Positions 25,190 through 33,407 are shown, numbered from the stretch's first letter. The stretch is 39,094 nucleotides of DNA from an uncultured Saprospiraceae bacterium (GCA_937951615.1 CALFBH010000116.1:1-39094); one strand, 5' to 3'. Notes: generated from the letters alone by a model not told the origin. A program made the numbers and translations.

Positions 25190-26230
25190 TTATAGGTAAT
25201 TAAAATTTGTCCACCTAGCACTAAGCGTGTCGGGGTCAGGTTTCAGGGCTTTTGCCATTCGTTTTCGGTATTTGTAAAATATGGGACTGTTATAGCCTTC
25301 TATCATACCTATAAAATTGATTTGTCCTTCCACCTGTTGTTTGAATTCTTTTAGCGTATCGTCCTCGTTGTGTTTATTGACAATCATCCCGACTTCTGCT
25401 ACATATTGCAGACGTTTTAGGTCAATGTCCAGCTCATCATAAAATGCCTGTTCAATATCTACGGTTTCATTGAGTACCAGTCCGGTGACTTTCTTGGTAT
25501 CCTCTGCTCCGTAGTATTTTGTTTTTTTCGGATTGAGCCGAAAAAGGTGTTTGGCACAAATTGCCCTAACGGCTTTGAGGTGTGCTTCTGTCAGCACTTC
25601 TTCTTTTGAGGAAAAAGTAAGGTCATCTACAAAACGGGTATAAGTAATGCCCTGCTCGTTTGCCCATTGGTACAAAGCCTCATCGAGTTCTAGCGAGAGG
25701 AGATTGGACAATACGGGAGAGGTAGGCGCACCCATAGGCAGCCGTTTTTTATAGGTAAAAATTTTGGACAGCGTATGTGCCGTTTTTTTGTGAAACCGAA
25801 AAGGCGGATATTGCAATAGATGAAAAACCCTTTGCTCGGAAATCTGATGAAAGAAGTCCTGAAAATCAGCATTCATCATATACTTTGCCCCGAGGTGCTG
25901 TCTGGCATTTCCAAGTATATTTTTATTGTGTGGTTGGTCTTTTGCCCGTATAATATAACCGTGAGAGGCTGGATGCTGTAAGGTATAGTACAGGCATTGC
26001 AAGTAAAAATTGAATTGCTTTTGCGTAGCTTTCAGCCCGTCGCCAGGTGCTTCTACCGTCCGCATCCCTCCACTCGACTTTCTGATTTCAAAAGTATAGT
26101 AATAAGGATGTAGAGCATCATAGATGACATGATTGACATCAAAGCCCAGAAATCGCAGGTCTTCTAAGTTTTTACAATCCAGAAAACGCTGTGCTTTTTG
26201 TGCTATTTCAAAGGAGAATAGTTTTTTCAT
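25190..26230 (-). CDS. Retron-type reverse transcriptase associated with cas1-cas2
   Basis: This 346-residue stand-alone RT would copy RNA to DNA, plausibly so that Cas1-Cas2 can store RNA-derived spacers. Fingers and palm motifs are in order: GGMRTVEAPGDGLKATQ (54-70), NARQH (108-112), NADFQDFF with Asp122 (120-127), LPMGAPTSPVLSNL (164-177), YTRFVDDLTFS with catalytic Asp202-Asp203 (197-207), and VTGLVLN (248-254). Retron-type features are GAPTSP, NA..H and VTG. The usual Y/F-A-D-D box reads FVDD here, with both aspartates kept. A C-terminal helical region (about 260-346) may be the thumb. There is no Cas1 or Cas6 fusion and no maturase domain. The 87 nt upstream have no room for a retron msr-msd RNA, which argues for a CRISPR adaptation role rather than an active retron. 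Confidence 0.93.
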   Translation of the reverse strand: MKKLFSFEIAQKAQRFLDCKNLEDLRFLGFDVNHVIYDALHPYYYTFEIRKSSGGMRTVEAPGDGLKATQKQFNFYLQCLYYTLQHPASHGYIIRAKDQPHNKNILGNARQHLGAKYMMNADFQDFFHQISEQRVFHLLQYPPFRFHKKTAHTLSKIFTYKKRLPMGAPTSPVLSNLLSLELDEALYQWANEQGITYTRFVDDLTFSSKEEVLTEAHLKAVRAICAKHLFRLNPKKTKYYGAEDTKKVTGLVLNETVDIEQAFYDELDIDLKRLQYVAEVGMIVNKHNEDDTLKEFKQQVEGQINFIGMIEGYNSPIFYKYRKRMAKALKPDPDTLSARWTNFNYL

Positions 26231-26274
26231 GGTTAATATATTGGATGCTGATGCATCGCTTGTCGGTTATTATA

Positions 26275-26325
26275 AATGACACCCAAATACCCAATCACTC
26301 AATTACCCAATACCCAATCACCCAT
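26275..26325. repeat. Degenerate CCCAAT(A/C)CC-type repeat between cas6 and the RT gene
   Basis: Words such as ACCCAAATA, CCCAATCACT, CCCAATACCC and CCCAATCACCC are strung together. The repeat runs into the cas6 coding end: the TGA stop at 26318-26320 lies in a CCCAATCACCC unit. The same repeat type occurs at 37330-37441. Confidence 0.6.
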
Positions 26326-27013
26326 GCGTCACCCGACCATAGCCCAATGCCGTAGCCTGCCCCAGTCGCAGCGTTTGTGGCAGTCGGAAATTGCAGCTAA
26401 AGCGCAGGGCGCAGGCGGTCTTTTTCTGTTGGTGATACACCGGTCGTGCTTCCTCGTGATAATGAAATTCGTGCATCGTCACTTTCAGAAAATGGGCATG
26501 GCGGTCGTATTCGTAGCCGATGTATTCCAGAAAGGTTTGTATATTTCCAAAGAGGTATTTTTCCAGTCGGTCGAAGCGCATGAATTTGTCGTTCATGGTA
26601 TTCAGTTCCTGCGCCAGTTGGTCGCTGATGAGCAGGCTGCGACTGCGGTATCGTTTCTGATACACCAGAAATTCGGGGGTATAGTGTTCGCGGATTTCTA
26701 CGGTATTGAGTATCGGCAGCGTCGCCTGTTTTTTGAACAAGTCGTACCATAAGCCCAATGCCTGCACGGCCTGGTCTCCAATCGCCGTCCACTCCGGCGC
26801 ACGCTGGTATCGCCCCAGCTGAATACCAGAATATAAGACTTCCTTATTGTGAAAGACATTAATGTCCAGCCCCTTTTCTTTGAACAAGTGCTCGTGTTCT
26901 CTCGCTAAGTCTTTCGCGCCATTGAGCAATAGCTTTTTAGTGCCCGGCTCTTCGGGGAGCGGGATGTCTAAGAGGCGGAGGGTGAGGATGGGAGTGGGGG
27001 AGTTGTTAATCAT
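26318..27013 (-). CDS. cas6: CRISPR repeat-processing endoribonuclease Cas6
   Basis: Cas6 cuts the pre-crRNA within each repeat and leaves an 8-nt 5' tag. This 231-residue protein has the pattern of Bacteroidota Cas6: INVFHNKEVLYSGIQLGRYQ at residues 51-70, where His55 is a candidate catalytic residue, then AIGDQAVQALG, and the C-terminal glycine-rich RNA-binding loop LRLGQATALGYGRVTHG (215-231). The ATG at 27013 is the first in frame and gives an unusual Pro/Leu-rich N-terminus. It lies 114 nt after the membrane protein gene and 87 nt before the RT, so it is less tightly packed than the csm genes. The 3' end merges with a low-complexity repeat. No transposed or frameshifted part is seen. Confidence 0.85.
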   Translation of the reverse strand: MINNSPTPILTLRLLDIPLPEEPGTKKLLLNGAKDLAREHEHLFKEKGLDINVFHNKEVLYSGIQLGRYQRAPEWTAIGDQAVQALGLWYDLFKKQATLPILNTVEIREHYTPEFLVYQKRYRSRSLLISDQLAQELNTMNDKFMRFDRLEKYLFGNIQTFLEYIGYEYDRHAHFLKVTMHEFHYHEEARPVYHQQKKTACALRFSCNFRLPQTLRLGQATALGYGRVTHG

Positions 27014-27127
27014 TTAATTACGAATGTGTCTAACGATGAATGATGAACTATGAATGATGAATCTTTTTGCGGGCGGATTTCCCTTTAGGGAATAAAAAGG
27101 GCGCGCGTGGGCAATTGACCTGACAAA
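27014..27127. other. Repeat-bearing gap between the membrane protein gene and cas6
   Basis: The gap contains ATGAATGATGAACTATGAATGATGAAT (two related words, near 27035-27060; written here as repeats of GAATGATGAA-type units) and a GC-rich hairpin TTTCCCTTTAGGGAA near 27078. It shares CCCTAAAGGG-type and CGCGCCC words, inverted, with 21966-22000. No promoter is evident. Confidence 0.4.
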
Positions 27128-28054
27128 TCATGGGCGTATATCTTCAGCAGTCATTATGAATTTTAGAAGATTGTTCATATTTACATAAGCAGAATAGAGT
27201 TCATTGGCAAAAGCAATGTAAGTTGGTTTATTCTCTTTTGGGAATCTGGTACCTCCTAAATTGAAAAAGCCTACCTTTTTATATTTTAATTCAGCCATAA
27301 AAGACATGACCTGCTTTTTACCCTCTGCTGTAAAATTTCCATTTTCCGACAAATCATCAAACAAATCATCGCTCATAATCACAACTTTCAGGCGACTGCT
27401 ATTTCCCATAAAAGTCTTGAAAGTGCTATCATTCTTCCAGTCTTCAAGGTGCGTAAAATATGTAGCTGCCTTGTTGCGATATTCTCTTAACAGTCCATGA
27501 AATTCTGAAAGACGAGCGTATGATTGGGCATTTTCATCTTTATGAATGAAAAGAAAAACTGTATTTTCTTCAATGTAAATAGTTTTTTCTTCTCTTTTGG
27601 CCAACCTGTCTAATTGTTTTTGTAATGCTTCATATTTTTCATCCTGCTTCTTGACAAATTGCTCATGTTCACGTTCTTTTTTCAATTTATATTTTTCCTG
27701 TAAAAATTGAAAGGTAGCCACAATTAGTCCACCAAGTAACAGCCCGGCTACTCCATATAAAATATCTACCATACCGAAGAATCTATCACTCAATTTGTCG
27801 GTACTATCAATATAGTCTTTTGTTGTTTTACCACTATTCTCTACCTTTTCCTTTATGGACTCCAACTGCTCCTCCGTTTTTTCCTTAAAGTCCTCAAACT
27901 CCTTGTCAGATACCTGTGTATAGCCCGCTAATGCAAAGCAGAGGAACAAAACCGTACAGACGACTTTAGCCGTCCTGTGTAAGAGATATCGGAAACTCCC
28001 AGTATATTTCAAGCCACCATGCATTAACGAAAGAGTATGTTTTAAGTCATTCAT
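27128..28054 (-). CDS. Unrecognised membrane protein of the type III-A operon (candidate effector)
   Basis: This 308-residue protein belongs to no family that I recognise. It starts inside csm5 (ATGA overlap, 28051-28054), so the two are translationally coupled. Visible parts: a hydrophobic segment at 30-46 (signal anchor or cleaved signal peptide), an acidic and lysine-rich helical stretch (49-90), a strong transmembrane segment at 95-118, a charged coiled coil (119-158), and a C-terminal alpha/beta domain (160-305) with strands TVFLFIH (165-171), LKVVIMSDD (222-230) and KKVGFFNLGG (259-268) between helices. The positive charges after residue 118 place the C-terminal domain in the cytosol. 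No HEPN, PD-(D/E)xK, TIR or CorA motif is visible, and I see no clear CARF or SAVED signature. With no csm6 or other effector in the operon, it is the best candidate for a second-messenger-responsive membrane effector. That role is inferred only. Confidence 0.85.
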   Translation of the reverse strand: MNDLKHTLSLMHGGLKYTGSFRYLLHRTAKVVCTVLFLCFALAGYTQVSDKEFEDFKEKTEEQLESIKEKVENSGKTTKDYIDSTDKLSDRFFGMVDILYGVAGLLLGGLIVATFQFLQEKYKLKKEREHEQFVKKQDEKYEALQKQLDRLAKREEKTIYIEENTVFLFIHKDENAQSYARLSEFHGLLREYRNKAATYFTHLEDWKNDSTFKTFMGNSSRLKVVIMSDDLFDDLSENGNFTAEGKKQVMSFMAELKYKKVGFFNLGGTRFPKENKPTYIAFANELYSAYVNMNNLLKFIMTAEDIRP

Positions 28055-29457
28055 TTTTTCTTGATTTGTAGTTTCATCCAGCCGAGCATGAGATTTTTAT
28101 CGCCCTGTACGGCAAGAGTGCGAGTACGCGGGATGATATGTTCAACGGGTGTAGCCTGTGGAGACTGACCTCGCAGGATATTGAGAAATTGTTCTCTTTT
28201 GTCTAGGTCATCAATCAATGCAGCGATGGTTTGAAAAAAGATGGGTTTGCCATGCCCGATGCGTAAGATGGCGTATTGGTCTTTTGCTATTTCTATCTCG
28301 CTTTGATATGCTTTTAATTTTGCTATTAGTGCATCACGTAGTGCAACTTTTTCGGACAACATAGAGATGTCGCTGCGTTCAAGCTGTTCCAGTTCGAGCT
28401 GAATAAGGCGCAGCGTGAATTGATTGATAAGTCGATGTAAAGACTTGGTTTTATTTCCTTCGAGAAATGTTAGTTTGGGTTCGTCTTTGGGCGCGTACAA
28501 AGTCATTTTTGTACGGATTTCGGCATCTTTGCTGATACATTCTACCAGCCAGTCCAGTCCTTCGGTGTCATCGGTGGTTTCAGGTTTGATATAGAAATTC
28601 TGCCGAATGATTTGGTGTACACATATATTATCATCAGAAACAGTATCGCTGTCGGTAAAGCGAAGAAAGTCAGGAAGCTGATATTTTATGCCCTGTGCAT
28701 TTTTCTTAGTATTGTATTTTGCTGTTGCCAGTTTTTCTTCAATATCCCTCCATGTTTTACTCAAAGCCGTTATGTCTGCTTTTTTAGGCTTGTCTTTATT
28801 TTTTTGAATAAATTCATCAATGCTGTTTTGCAAAGCTGTCCAGTGGTCAGCATCATCTGTATCTTGGGCAGTTTTCATCCCCATTAATGCACTTAGGTCA
28901 CTTAGATCATTGATGCCTTTTTGTTGTGTCTTTTTTGGTATTTTAATGGGTGTTTCAGTCTGTATTTTTCTATTGTTCAGCAATTGCGCCATGATGATGG
29001 CAGTACGCACTGCTCCTTTCAGGCTACTACCTGGAATATAGGCAAGCTCATTAGTACGAATGTGGCTGCGAAGGATGTTATTTGATTCAGGATTGAAACC
29101 TTGCTTTGTGTCAGTATCGCCTTTTCTTGTGTACAATTGGAGTGCATGTCTGCTGTATTCATTTTTTAGCAACTTATAGACTTCCTCTTTTTTGCCACAG
29201 CCCAAAAGTTTCTGAAGTGCGGCAATATAATCAAAGTTGATGCCCTGTGTATTGATGATTTCAATATAAGGTTTCAATTGCTTTTCCTGTTGCAGATGCA
29301 GCATTAGGGCATCATTGTCCAGAATATGAATCTGGCTGCCTTCGGCAAAGTATTCGCCTGTGGAAGATAACTGTCTACCATTGCCAATGTGTAAAGGACT
29401 GAGGGCGGTTAGTTGTACCTCAAAATTTATATGTTTGTATGCTGCGTTTTTATTCAT
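28051..29457 (-). CDS. csm5: Type III-A Csm complex subunit Csm5 (Cas7 family)
   Basis: Csm5 caps the crRNA 3' end of the Csm complex and helps recruit maturation nucleases. I chose the start at 29457, giving 468 residues: the protein then begins MNKNAAYKHINFEVQLTALS, with the Cas7-type motif LSPLHIGNG immediately after. A longer frame to 29574 would add 39 residues that overlap csm4 and look unlike protein of this family. Other family marks are AYIPGSSLKGAVRTAI, a glycine-rich RIGHGKPIFFQT, and the C-terminus LMLGWMKLQI. It overlaps csm4 by 8 nt and the membrane protein gene by 4 nt, so translation is probably coupled along the operon. Confidence 0.92.
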   Translation of the reverse strand: MNKNAAYKHINFEVQLTALSPLHIGNGRQLSSTGEYFAEGSQIHILDNDALMLHLQQEKQLKPYIEIINTQGINFDYIAALQKLLGCGKKEEVYKLLKNEYSRHALQLYTRKGDTDTKQGFNPESNNILRSHIRTNELAYIPGSSLKGAVRTAIIMAQLLNNRKIQTETPIKIPKKTQQKGINDLSDLSALMGMKTAQDTDDADHWTALQNSIDEFIQKNKDKPKKADITALSKTWRDIEEKLATAKYNTKKNAQGIKYQLPDFLRFTDSDTVSDDNICVHQIIRQNFYIKPETTDDTEGLDWLVECISKDAEIRTKMTLYAPKDEPKLTFLEGNKTKSLHRLINQFTLRLIQLELEQLERSDISMLSEKVALRDALIAKLKAYQSEIEIAKDQYAILRIGHGKPIFFQTIAALIDDLDKREQFLNILRGQSPQATPVEHIIPRTRTLAVQGDKNLMLGWMKLQIKKK

Positions 29458-30547
29458 CTTTGGTAGTTTGTGTAAGCGCGACCTGACAAGGAACAAGAAA
29501 GGCTTTTCCGTTGCGCCAGATGGTGTGTCCATTAAGGTCTGTGCCGAGTTCGACCAGGCGTCCTTTGACTTCATTGCTGTTCAGTATTGCGCCTTCTTGT
29601 ATCATGCGTACTATTTTCGCACTGTCTTTTTCGCTTGAGATGGGACGTCCGCCACGCATCACGGTACGGCAATAGCGCACCTGCTTCAATTCTTCTTTAT
29701 GAGGATTGGGATTGATAAGAGACAGGCTGCAATAAACATTTGACTCTTGAGGTGCAATATCCAGTGTATCCGTTTCCGGGCTTTTATCAGGAGTTCGTCC
29801 GGTATGATGAATTTCGCCGCCGATACCCGTATAGCTCATAATGGAAGTGGCTTTTAAAAGGGCTGTTTCTGCATCGCCTTCAGCTTCGTACATAAAATAC
29901 CAGCCGATTTCAAAATGATTTGTCGCACCCGATTTTTTGTATGTCGGTTTTCCAGCTATCTGCACATCTGCCTGATAAAAAATAGCGGCATTTTCAGGCC
30001 CGCGCTGCGGACTTTTAGGCGAATCTACTTTACTGAAAAGGCGAAGTTTCTCTGTGTTTTGTAATCCGAGTTTATCCAGTTCGTCATTCAGCACCACGAT
30101 ATTGTCCTGTAATATCGTGTAAGTACTTTTGTCTAATAAGTCTGCATGTTGCAAACCATTTTTCCATACGCCTGCTGATATATATTCAATACGATTGCGC
30201 TCTTTGTGATTACCTTTTGTCTTGCTATCAAAGATGGACAGGCTGGTCGGCTTTGGCAGCAAATAAATAGTTTCGGTATTGCTTTCAGTATTTTTCAAAT
30301 AATAAAACAAGGAGGAAATACTTATTTGTTCCTCGTCAAAATACTTGATAAAATCCTCTGTACTTATGAGGTCATTTGTATCAGTTTTTGTGTTTGGGCT
30401 TTTGGCATAATTGTGTACCAATGCCGAAAATAAGGTATCCGAATGAGCAAAGTTGTCCGTATCATTCAGCGCGAGGTCGTGGTCTATTTTTAGCTGACCA
30501 AAATGGGCGCGAGTGTATGGGCGTAGGGGGAGGCGGATGATTTTCAT
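29450..30547 (-). CDS. csm4: Type III-A Csm complex subunit Csm4 (Cas5 family)
   Basis: Csm4 binds the crRNA 5' tag and contacts Cas10 at the foot of the complex. This 365-residue protein starts MKIIRLPLRPYTRAHFGQL and has the family motif FAHSDTLFSALVHNY near residues 33-47. A central YTGIGGEIHHTGRTPD and a late CRTVMRGGRPIS follow, and it ends with an extension rich in charged residues. The ATG overlaps the csm3 stop as ATGA (30544-30547). The length is in the normal range. Confidence 0.93.
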   Translation of the reverse strand: MKIIRLPLRPYTRAHFGQLKIDHDLALNDTDNFAHSDTLFSALVHNYAKSPNTKTDTNDLISTEDFIKYFDEEQISISSLFYYLKNTESNTETIYLLPKPTSLSIFDSKTKGNHKERNRIEYISAGVWKNGLQHADLLDKSTYTILQDNIVVLNDELDKLGLQNTEKLRLFSKVDSPKSPQRGPENAAIFYQADVQIAGKPTYKKSGATNHFEIGWYFMYEAEGDAETALLKATSIMSYTGIGGEIHHTGRTPDKSPETDTLDIAPQESNVYCSLSLINPNPHKEELKQVRYCRTVMRGGRPISSEKDSAKIVRMIQEGAILNSNEVKGRLVELGTDLNGHTIWRNGKAFLVPCQVALTQTTKDE

Positions 30548-31290
30548 GCGTCGGTATTGCTTACTTTGAATTTGTAATCATGAATTTGGCTCTCATCAAC
30601 TTCACCATTCGCCTTAAAGTCAAGGACTTTAATATCATCCATTTTTAAGGATACTTTGCCATAGCCTCGCGTGCCACTACCACCGAGATAGTCTTTCTGT
30701 AGGAGTTGGAAGCCCATGTCAAGGGTTTCGAGGAGTTTGTGTTCATCTTCTTTCCTCCAATTTTCATCTTTATATTTTCTATGACTATAGACATCCATGA
30801 TGATATCAATTGTGAATGTAGAGCCTTTAGTCACTCTTTCAAGATGCCTTGGTTTTGCTCCTCCTGTACTTCGATCTATGACATTTTCGGCCTTATCTTC
30901 CAAAGTATCTTTTAGTTCTTTTTCCCTTTTTTCTGCCTGCTTTTTTTTATCATCTTTTTCATCTGTTTTTTGAGGTTTCCAATAACTATCTCTAAAAATT
31001 AATCGGGCGGGTTCGTTTTTAGGCTTACCAGTTTTGCCGAAAAGTAGTTTGACTTCCTGTTCATCAAATCTGACATCACTATAACCATATTTTTTTGCCA
31101 GCAAATTCCTTAGTTTACCTTTTAGCGAACTGCCTGGAATATATGGAATACGCTCTCTACCTTCTTTTATCTTAATAACTTCATGGTCAATACCTCCAAT
31201 ATCTAATTCAACTTCAGAACCTCCAATGTGGAGTCCGGTTTCTACAGTAAGTGTTCCTCCTATGTGTAGTTTATATTCTAATCTTGTCAT
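30544..31290 (-). CDS. csm3: Type III-A backbone subunit and target RNase Csm3 (Cas7 family)
   Basis: Csm3 forms the helical backbone on the crRNA and cuts target RNA at 6-nt intervals. This 248-residue protein has the signature TGLHIGGSEVELDIGGIDHE (18-37). Asp35 aligns with the catalytic Asp33 of the Streptococcus thermophilus protein, so target RNA cleavage should be active. RIPYIPGSSLKGKLRNLL (47-64) and the glycine-rich loop YLGGSGTRGYGKV (201-213) are also typical. A very charged insert (about 107-137, Lys/Glu/Asp) lies in the thumb region and is longer than usual. It sits 12 nt after csm2 and overlaps csm4 by 4 nt. Confidence 0.96.
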   Translation of the reverse strand: MTRLEYKLHIGGTLTVETGLHIGGSEVELDIGGIDHEVIKIKEGRERIPYIPGSSLKGKLRNLLAKKYGYSDVRFDEQEVKLLFGKTGKPKNEPARLIFRDSYWKPQKTDEKDDKKKQAEKREKELKDTLEDKAENVIDRSTGGAKPRHLERVTKGSTFTIDIIMDVYSHRKYKDENWRKEDEHKLLETLDMGFQLLQKDYLGGSGTRGYGKVSLKMDDIKVLDFKANGEVDESQIHDYKFKVSNTDA

Positions 31291-31302
31291 GATAATTTAA
31301 TT

Positions 31303-31749
31303 TTAACCGTAAACTTTATGATAAGCTACGAGGGCATTTATAATTTCTTCAAAGGCTTTATATTGGTCATTGCTATTAACTTTACCCGCTAATTCACGTA
31401 TAAAAGCGATTATTTTCTCTCCACCTTTTTCCTTTTGTGGGCGTCCTTCCATATAGGCCAACTTGGGAATAGCACGAAGCAGTCCTGTATAATCACTTTT
31501 GAATTTTTCGTTTTTTACATTCGCAAGAACATTCCTCAATTGTGTGTATGTAATTCTCTGAGCGTGTTCTTTCATCACTCCCTCTGTCCCTTCAATGATA
31601 AGTCGCACTAATGATTCGTCAGCTTTTTCTTTCGAATCTTTTGGAGTGAGTGCAAGTAATTCTTCAAAAGATTTGTCTTTAAAAAAATGGGTGCGCAAAT
31701 ATTCTACAGTAATAGCTTCTTTCTGCTCTTTGTTGTTGTTTTTACTCAT
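31303..31749 (-). CDS. csm2: Type III-A small subunit Csm2 (Cas11)
   Basis: Csm2 is the small alpha-helical subunit that lines the target RNA in the complex, and it marks the locus as subtype III-A. This 148-residue protein carries the family pattern RITYTQLRNVLANV, then LLRAIPKLAYMEGR, then FIRELAGKVNSNDQYKAFEEIINALVAYHKVYG at the C-terminus. The first 20 residues are hydrophilic and probably disordered. It begins 11 nt after the cas10 stop. Confidence 0.93.
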   Translation of the reverse strand: MSKNNNKEQKEAITVEYLRTHFFKDKSFEELLALTPKDSKEKADESLVRLIIEGTEGVMKEHAQRITYTQLRNVLANVKNEKFKSDYTGLLRAIPKLAYMEGRPQKEKGGEKIIAFIRELAGKVNSNDQYKAFEEIINALVAYHKVYG

Positions 31750-31760
31750 AAGTAACTGAT

Positions 31761-33407
31761 TTATTTTCGATTATCTAATTCTGCCAAACGTGCAGCGATT
31801 GGGAAAATAAGTTTGAAATTTAGTTTTTTTAGGTTATCTGTTTCGTTAAACGAATCATCAAGATGATCTCTGTAAATACACAATAAATCCTGACCGATTT
31901 CTCCATAATTTCTCATGAAATACCCCAATTCCCAATATTGGGAAAGGCGCAATCCTTCATCATCAAGTGCTTTTAAAGTATTAAAGCGTACTCTGGCGAG
32001 CATCCCTCCCGATATAGCTTTCTGAATATCCTGATTAAATTTTAATTCACCTTTTCTATTTGGCTGTAATGGCTGTAGAGCTTCCCGAATATCATATATA
32101 TTTTCTCTCAGAACCTCCCACTTCACCACTTTACCAAAGATGTTGATATTTCCCCTTGATGATGAATAACGATACTTAGCAGTTTTTAAGGCAGATTCGG
32201 TCATTTCAGCAAAACGTACAACAGGAAATTTGGGCTTCACAATGACAAGGGCCGCTGAAATGGAAAGTTCATTGCTATTTTTAATGCCTATGTCCAATAA
32301 TGTTTCTTTGAAGCCTTCAAACCAGCAGTGAATATCAATGGCAAGATCGAGCATGGTGTTCCATTTGCCGACAAAGAAACTGTCGTCACCTCCTGCGGTC
32401 ACGGTATAGACTTTGTTGTGGTATTTGAGTTTATCTCTTTTCTCACGTTTATCCCAATATTTCTCTGTTTCAATCAATACACGCAAGTCATCATTAAAGA
32501 ACTGACGAAGGGCAGCATCGAAATTTTTAAGGATTTTTTCATCTTTTATTTTTTCAATGACTTTACCCAGATTGTCCACATCCATAGCGAGTACACCGAG
32601 TTTGTCGATACCTTCGCCGTCCTTGCTTAAGTCCTCAAATTTTATAATATCCCCTTTTTTGATCTTTTTCCAGTCATTATTGTATTTGTATTTTGGGAAA
32701 ACACTTTCCAGATGATGCACAAGGTCGAAGCGTGTATTTTTGAGTTCATCGGCATCGTTGATAAAACTTGCCGTGTAGTCCACAAGCAAAATCCGGCTAC
32801 CATTTATCTCAAATTTTGGTTTGTAGTGCATCTTTTCAGGTTTTTCTACTTTCCAGTATTTGTGATTTTTTAAAGCCTCTGTAATTTTTGTCCACTTATT
32901 TTTGTCAGCTTTGCTTGTGTTCCCATAAAGGTCTTTGATGTGTTGTTTGTCAAAGGCATCAAAAAAATGTGCCTCGCCCAGAAACAATTGTTGCTTTCGC
33001 TCCCGCACTGCCTGATTAAGGGATTTAAGTGTATTGCTAAACTCTTTTTCCATTGCTACTACACATAGCATAATATTTAGCCCAATGTACTGAAGCGATT
33101 CAGTCAGAATAGCCTGCACTTCATCAATTTTATTAGGATTAGCCAGACTTAGTTTTAGGATAAAATTGCCGCCAGAAGTAGAGATTTCAGCATCCCTTCG
33201 CTCGTCTTTTGGAACATCACAATAGTCAAAGACCAAGCGCATCGCCACTTCCAGCAAGATCTTCAAAAAGAAAGAACGTCCTTTGAGCGAACGTGCCGCC
33301 CCATCAGATTTCACATTAAAGATAAATCCTTGGATTCCCGAAATGTCGCCTTTTATTAAATAAGTAGCAGAGGCAGAAGCCTTGTTTTGTTGGTTGTTAT
33401 TATCCAT
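31761..33407 (-). CDS. cas10: Cas10/Csm1 without HD domain, cyclase motif intact
   Basis: Cas10 is the large subunit of the type III-A complex. This form has 548 residues, against roughly 750-800 for usual Csm1. It begins almost at once with the first palm domain (LIKGDISGIQGFIF, 17-30; GAARSLKGRSFFLKILLEV), so the N-terminal HD nuclease is absent. A second palm follows: MDVDNLGKVI (275-284) and TAGGDDSFFVG (337-347), with the complete GGDD at 339-342, which makes cyclic oligoadenylate or a related signal in active homologues. The linker (about 140-205) lacks the cysteines of the common zinc-binding site. The C-terminal helical domain (about 440-548) is present. It is the first gene of the operon and has a promoter-like sequence 42-72 nt upstream. 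Confidence 0.95.
   Translation of the reverse strand: MDNNNQQNKASASATYLIKGDISGIQGFIFNVKSDGAARSLKGRSFFLKILLEVAMRLVFDYCDVPKDERRDAEISTSGGNFILKLSLANPNKIDEVQAILTESLQYIGLNIMLCVVAMEKEFSNTLKSLNQAVRERKQQLFLGEAHFFDAFDKQHIKDLYGNTSKADKNKWTKITEALKNHKYWKVEKPEKMHYKPKFEINGSRILLVDYTASFINDADELKNTRFDLVHHLESVFPKYKYNNDWKKIKKGDIIKFEDLSKDGEGIDKLGVLAMDVDNLGKVIEKIKDEKILKNFDAALRQFFNDDLRVLIETEKYWDKREKRDKLKYHNKVYTVTAGGDDSFFVGKWNTMLDLAIDIHCWFEGFKETLLDIGIKNSNELSISAALVIVKPKFPVVRFAEMTESALKTAKYRYSSSRGNINIFGKVVKWEVLRENIYDIREALQPLQPNRKGELKFNQDIQKAISGGMLARVRFNTLKALDDEGLRLSQYWELGYFMRNYGEIGQDLLCIYRDHLDDSFNETDNLKKLNFKLIFPIAARLAELDNRK

Noticed and set aside
24200-26230. RT-Cas1 fusion
   Set aside because: The RT has its own stop at 25190-25192 and cas1 its own ATG at 25180, in separate frames; there is no sign of a broken fusion.
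26231-26317. A retron msr-msd RNA upstream of the RT
   Set aside because: Only 87 nt separate cas6 from the RT, and they are filled largely by a CCCAAT-type repeat. No inverted a1/a2 pair or stable msd stem is visible.
29458-29574. N-terminal extension of Csm5 (39 residues)
   Set aside because: The extension lies wholly in the end of csm4, lacks family resemblance, and the internal ATG at 29457 gives a normal Csm5 start with an 8-nt overlap.
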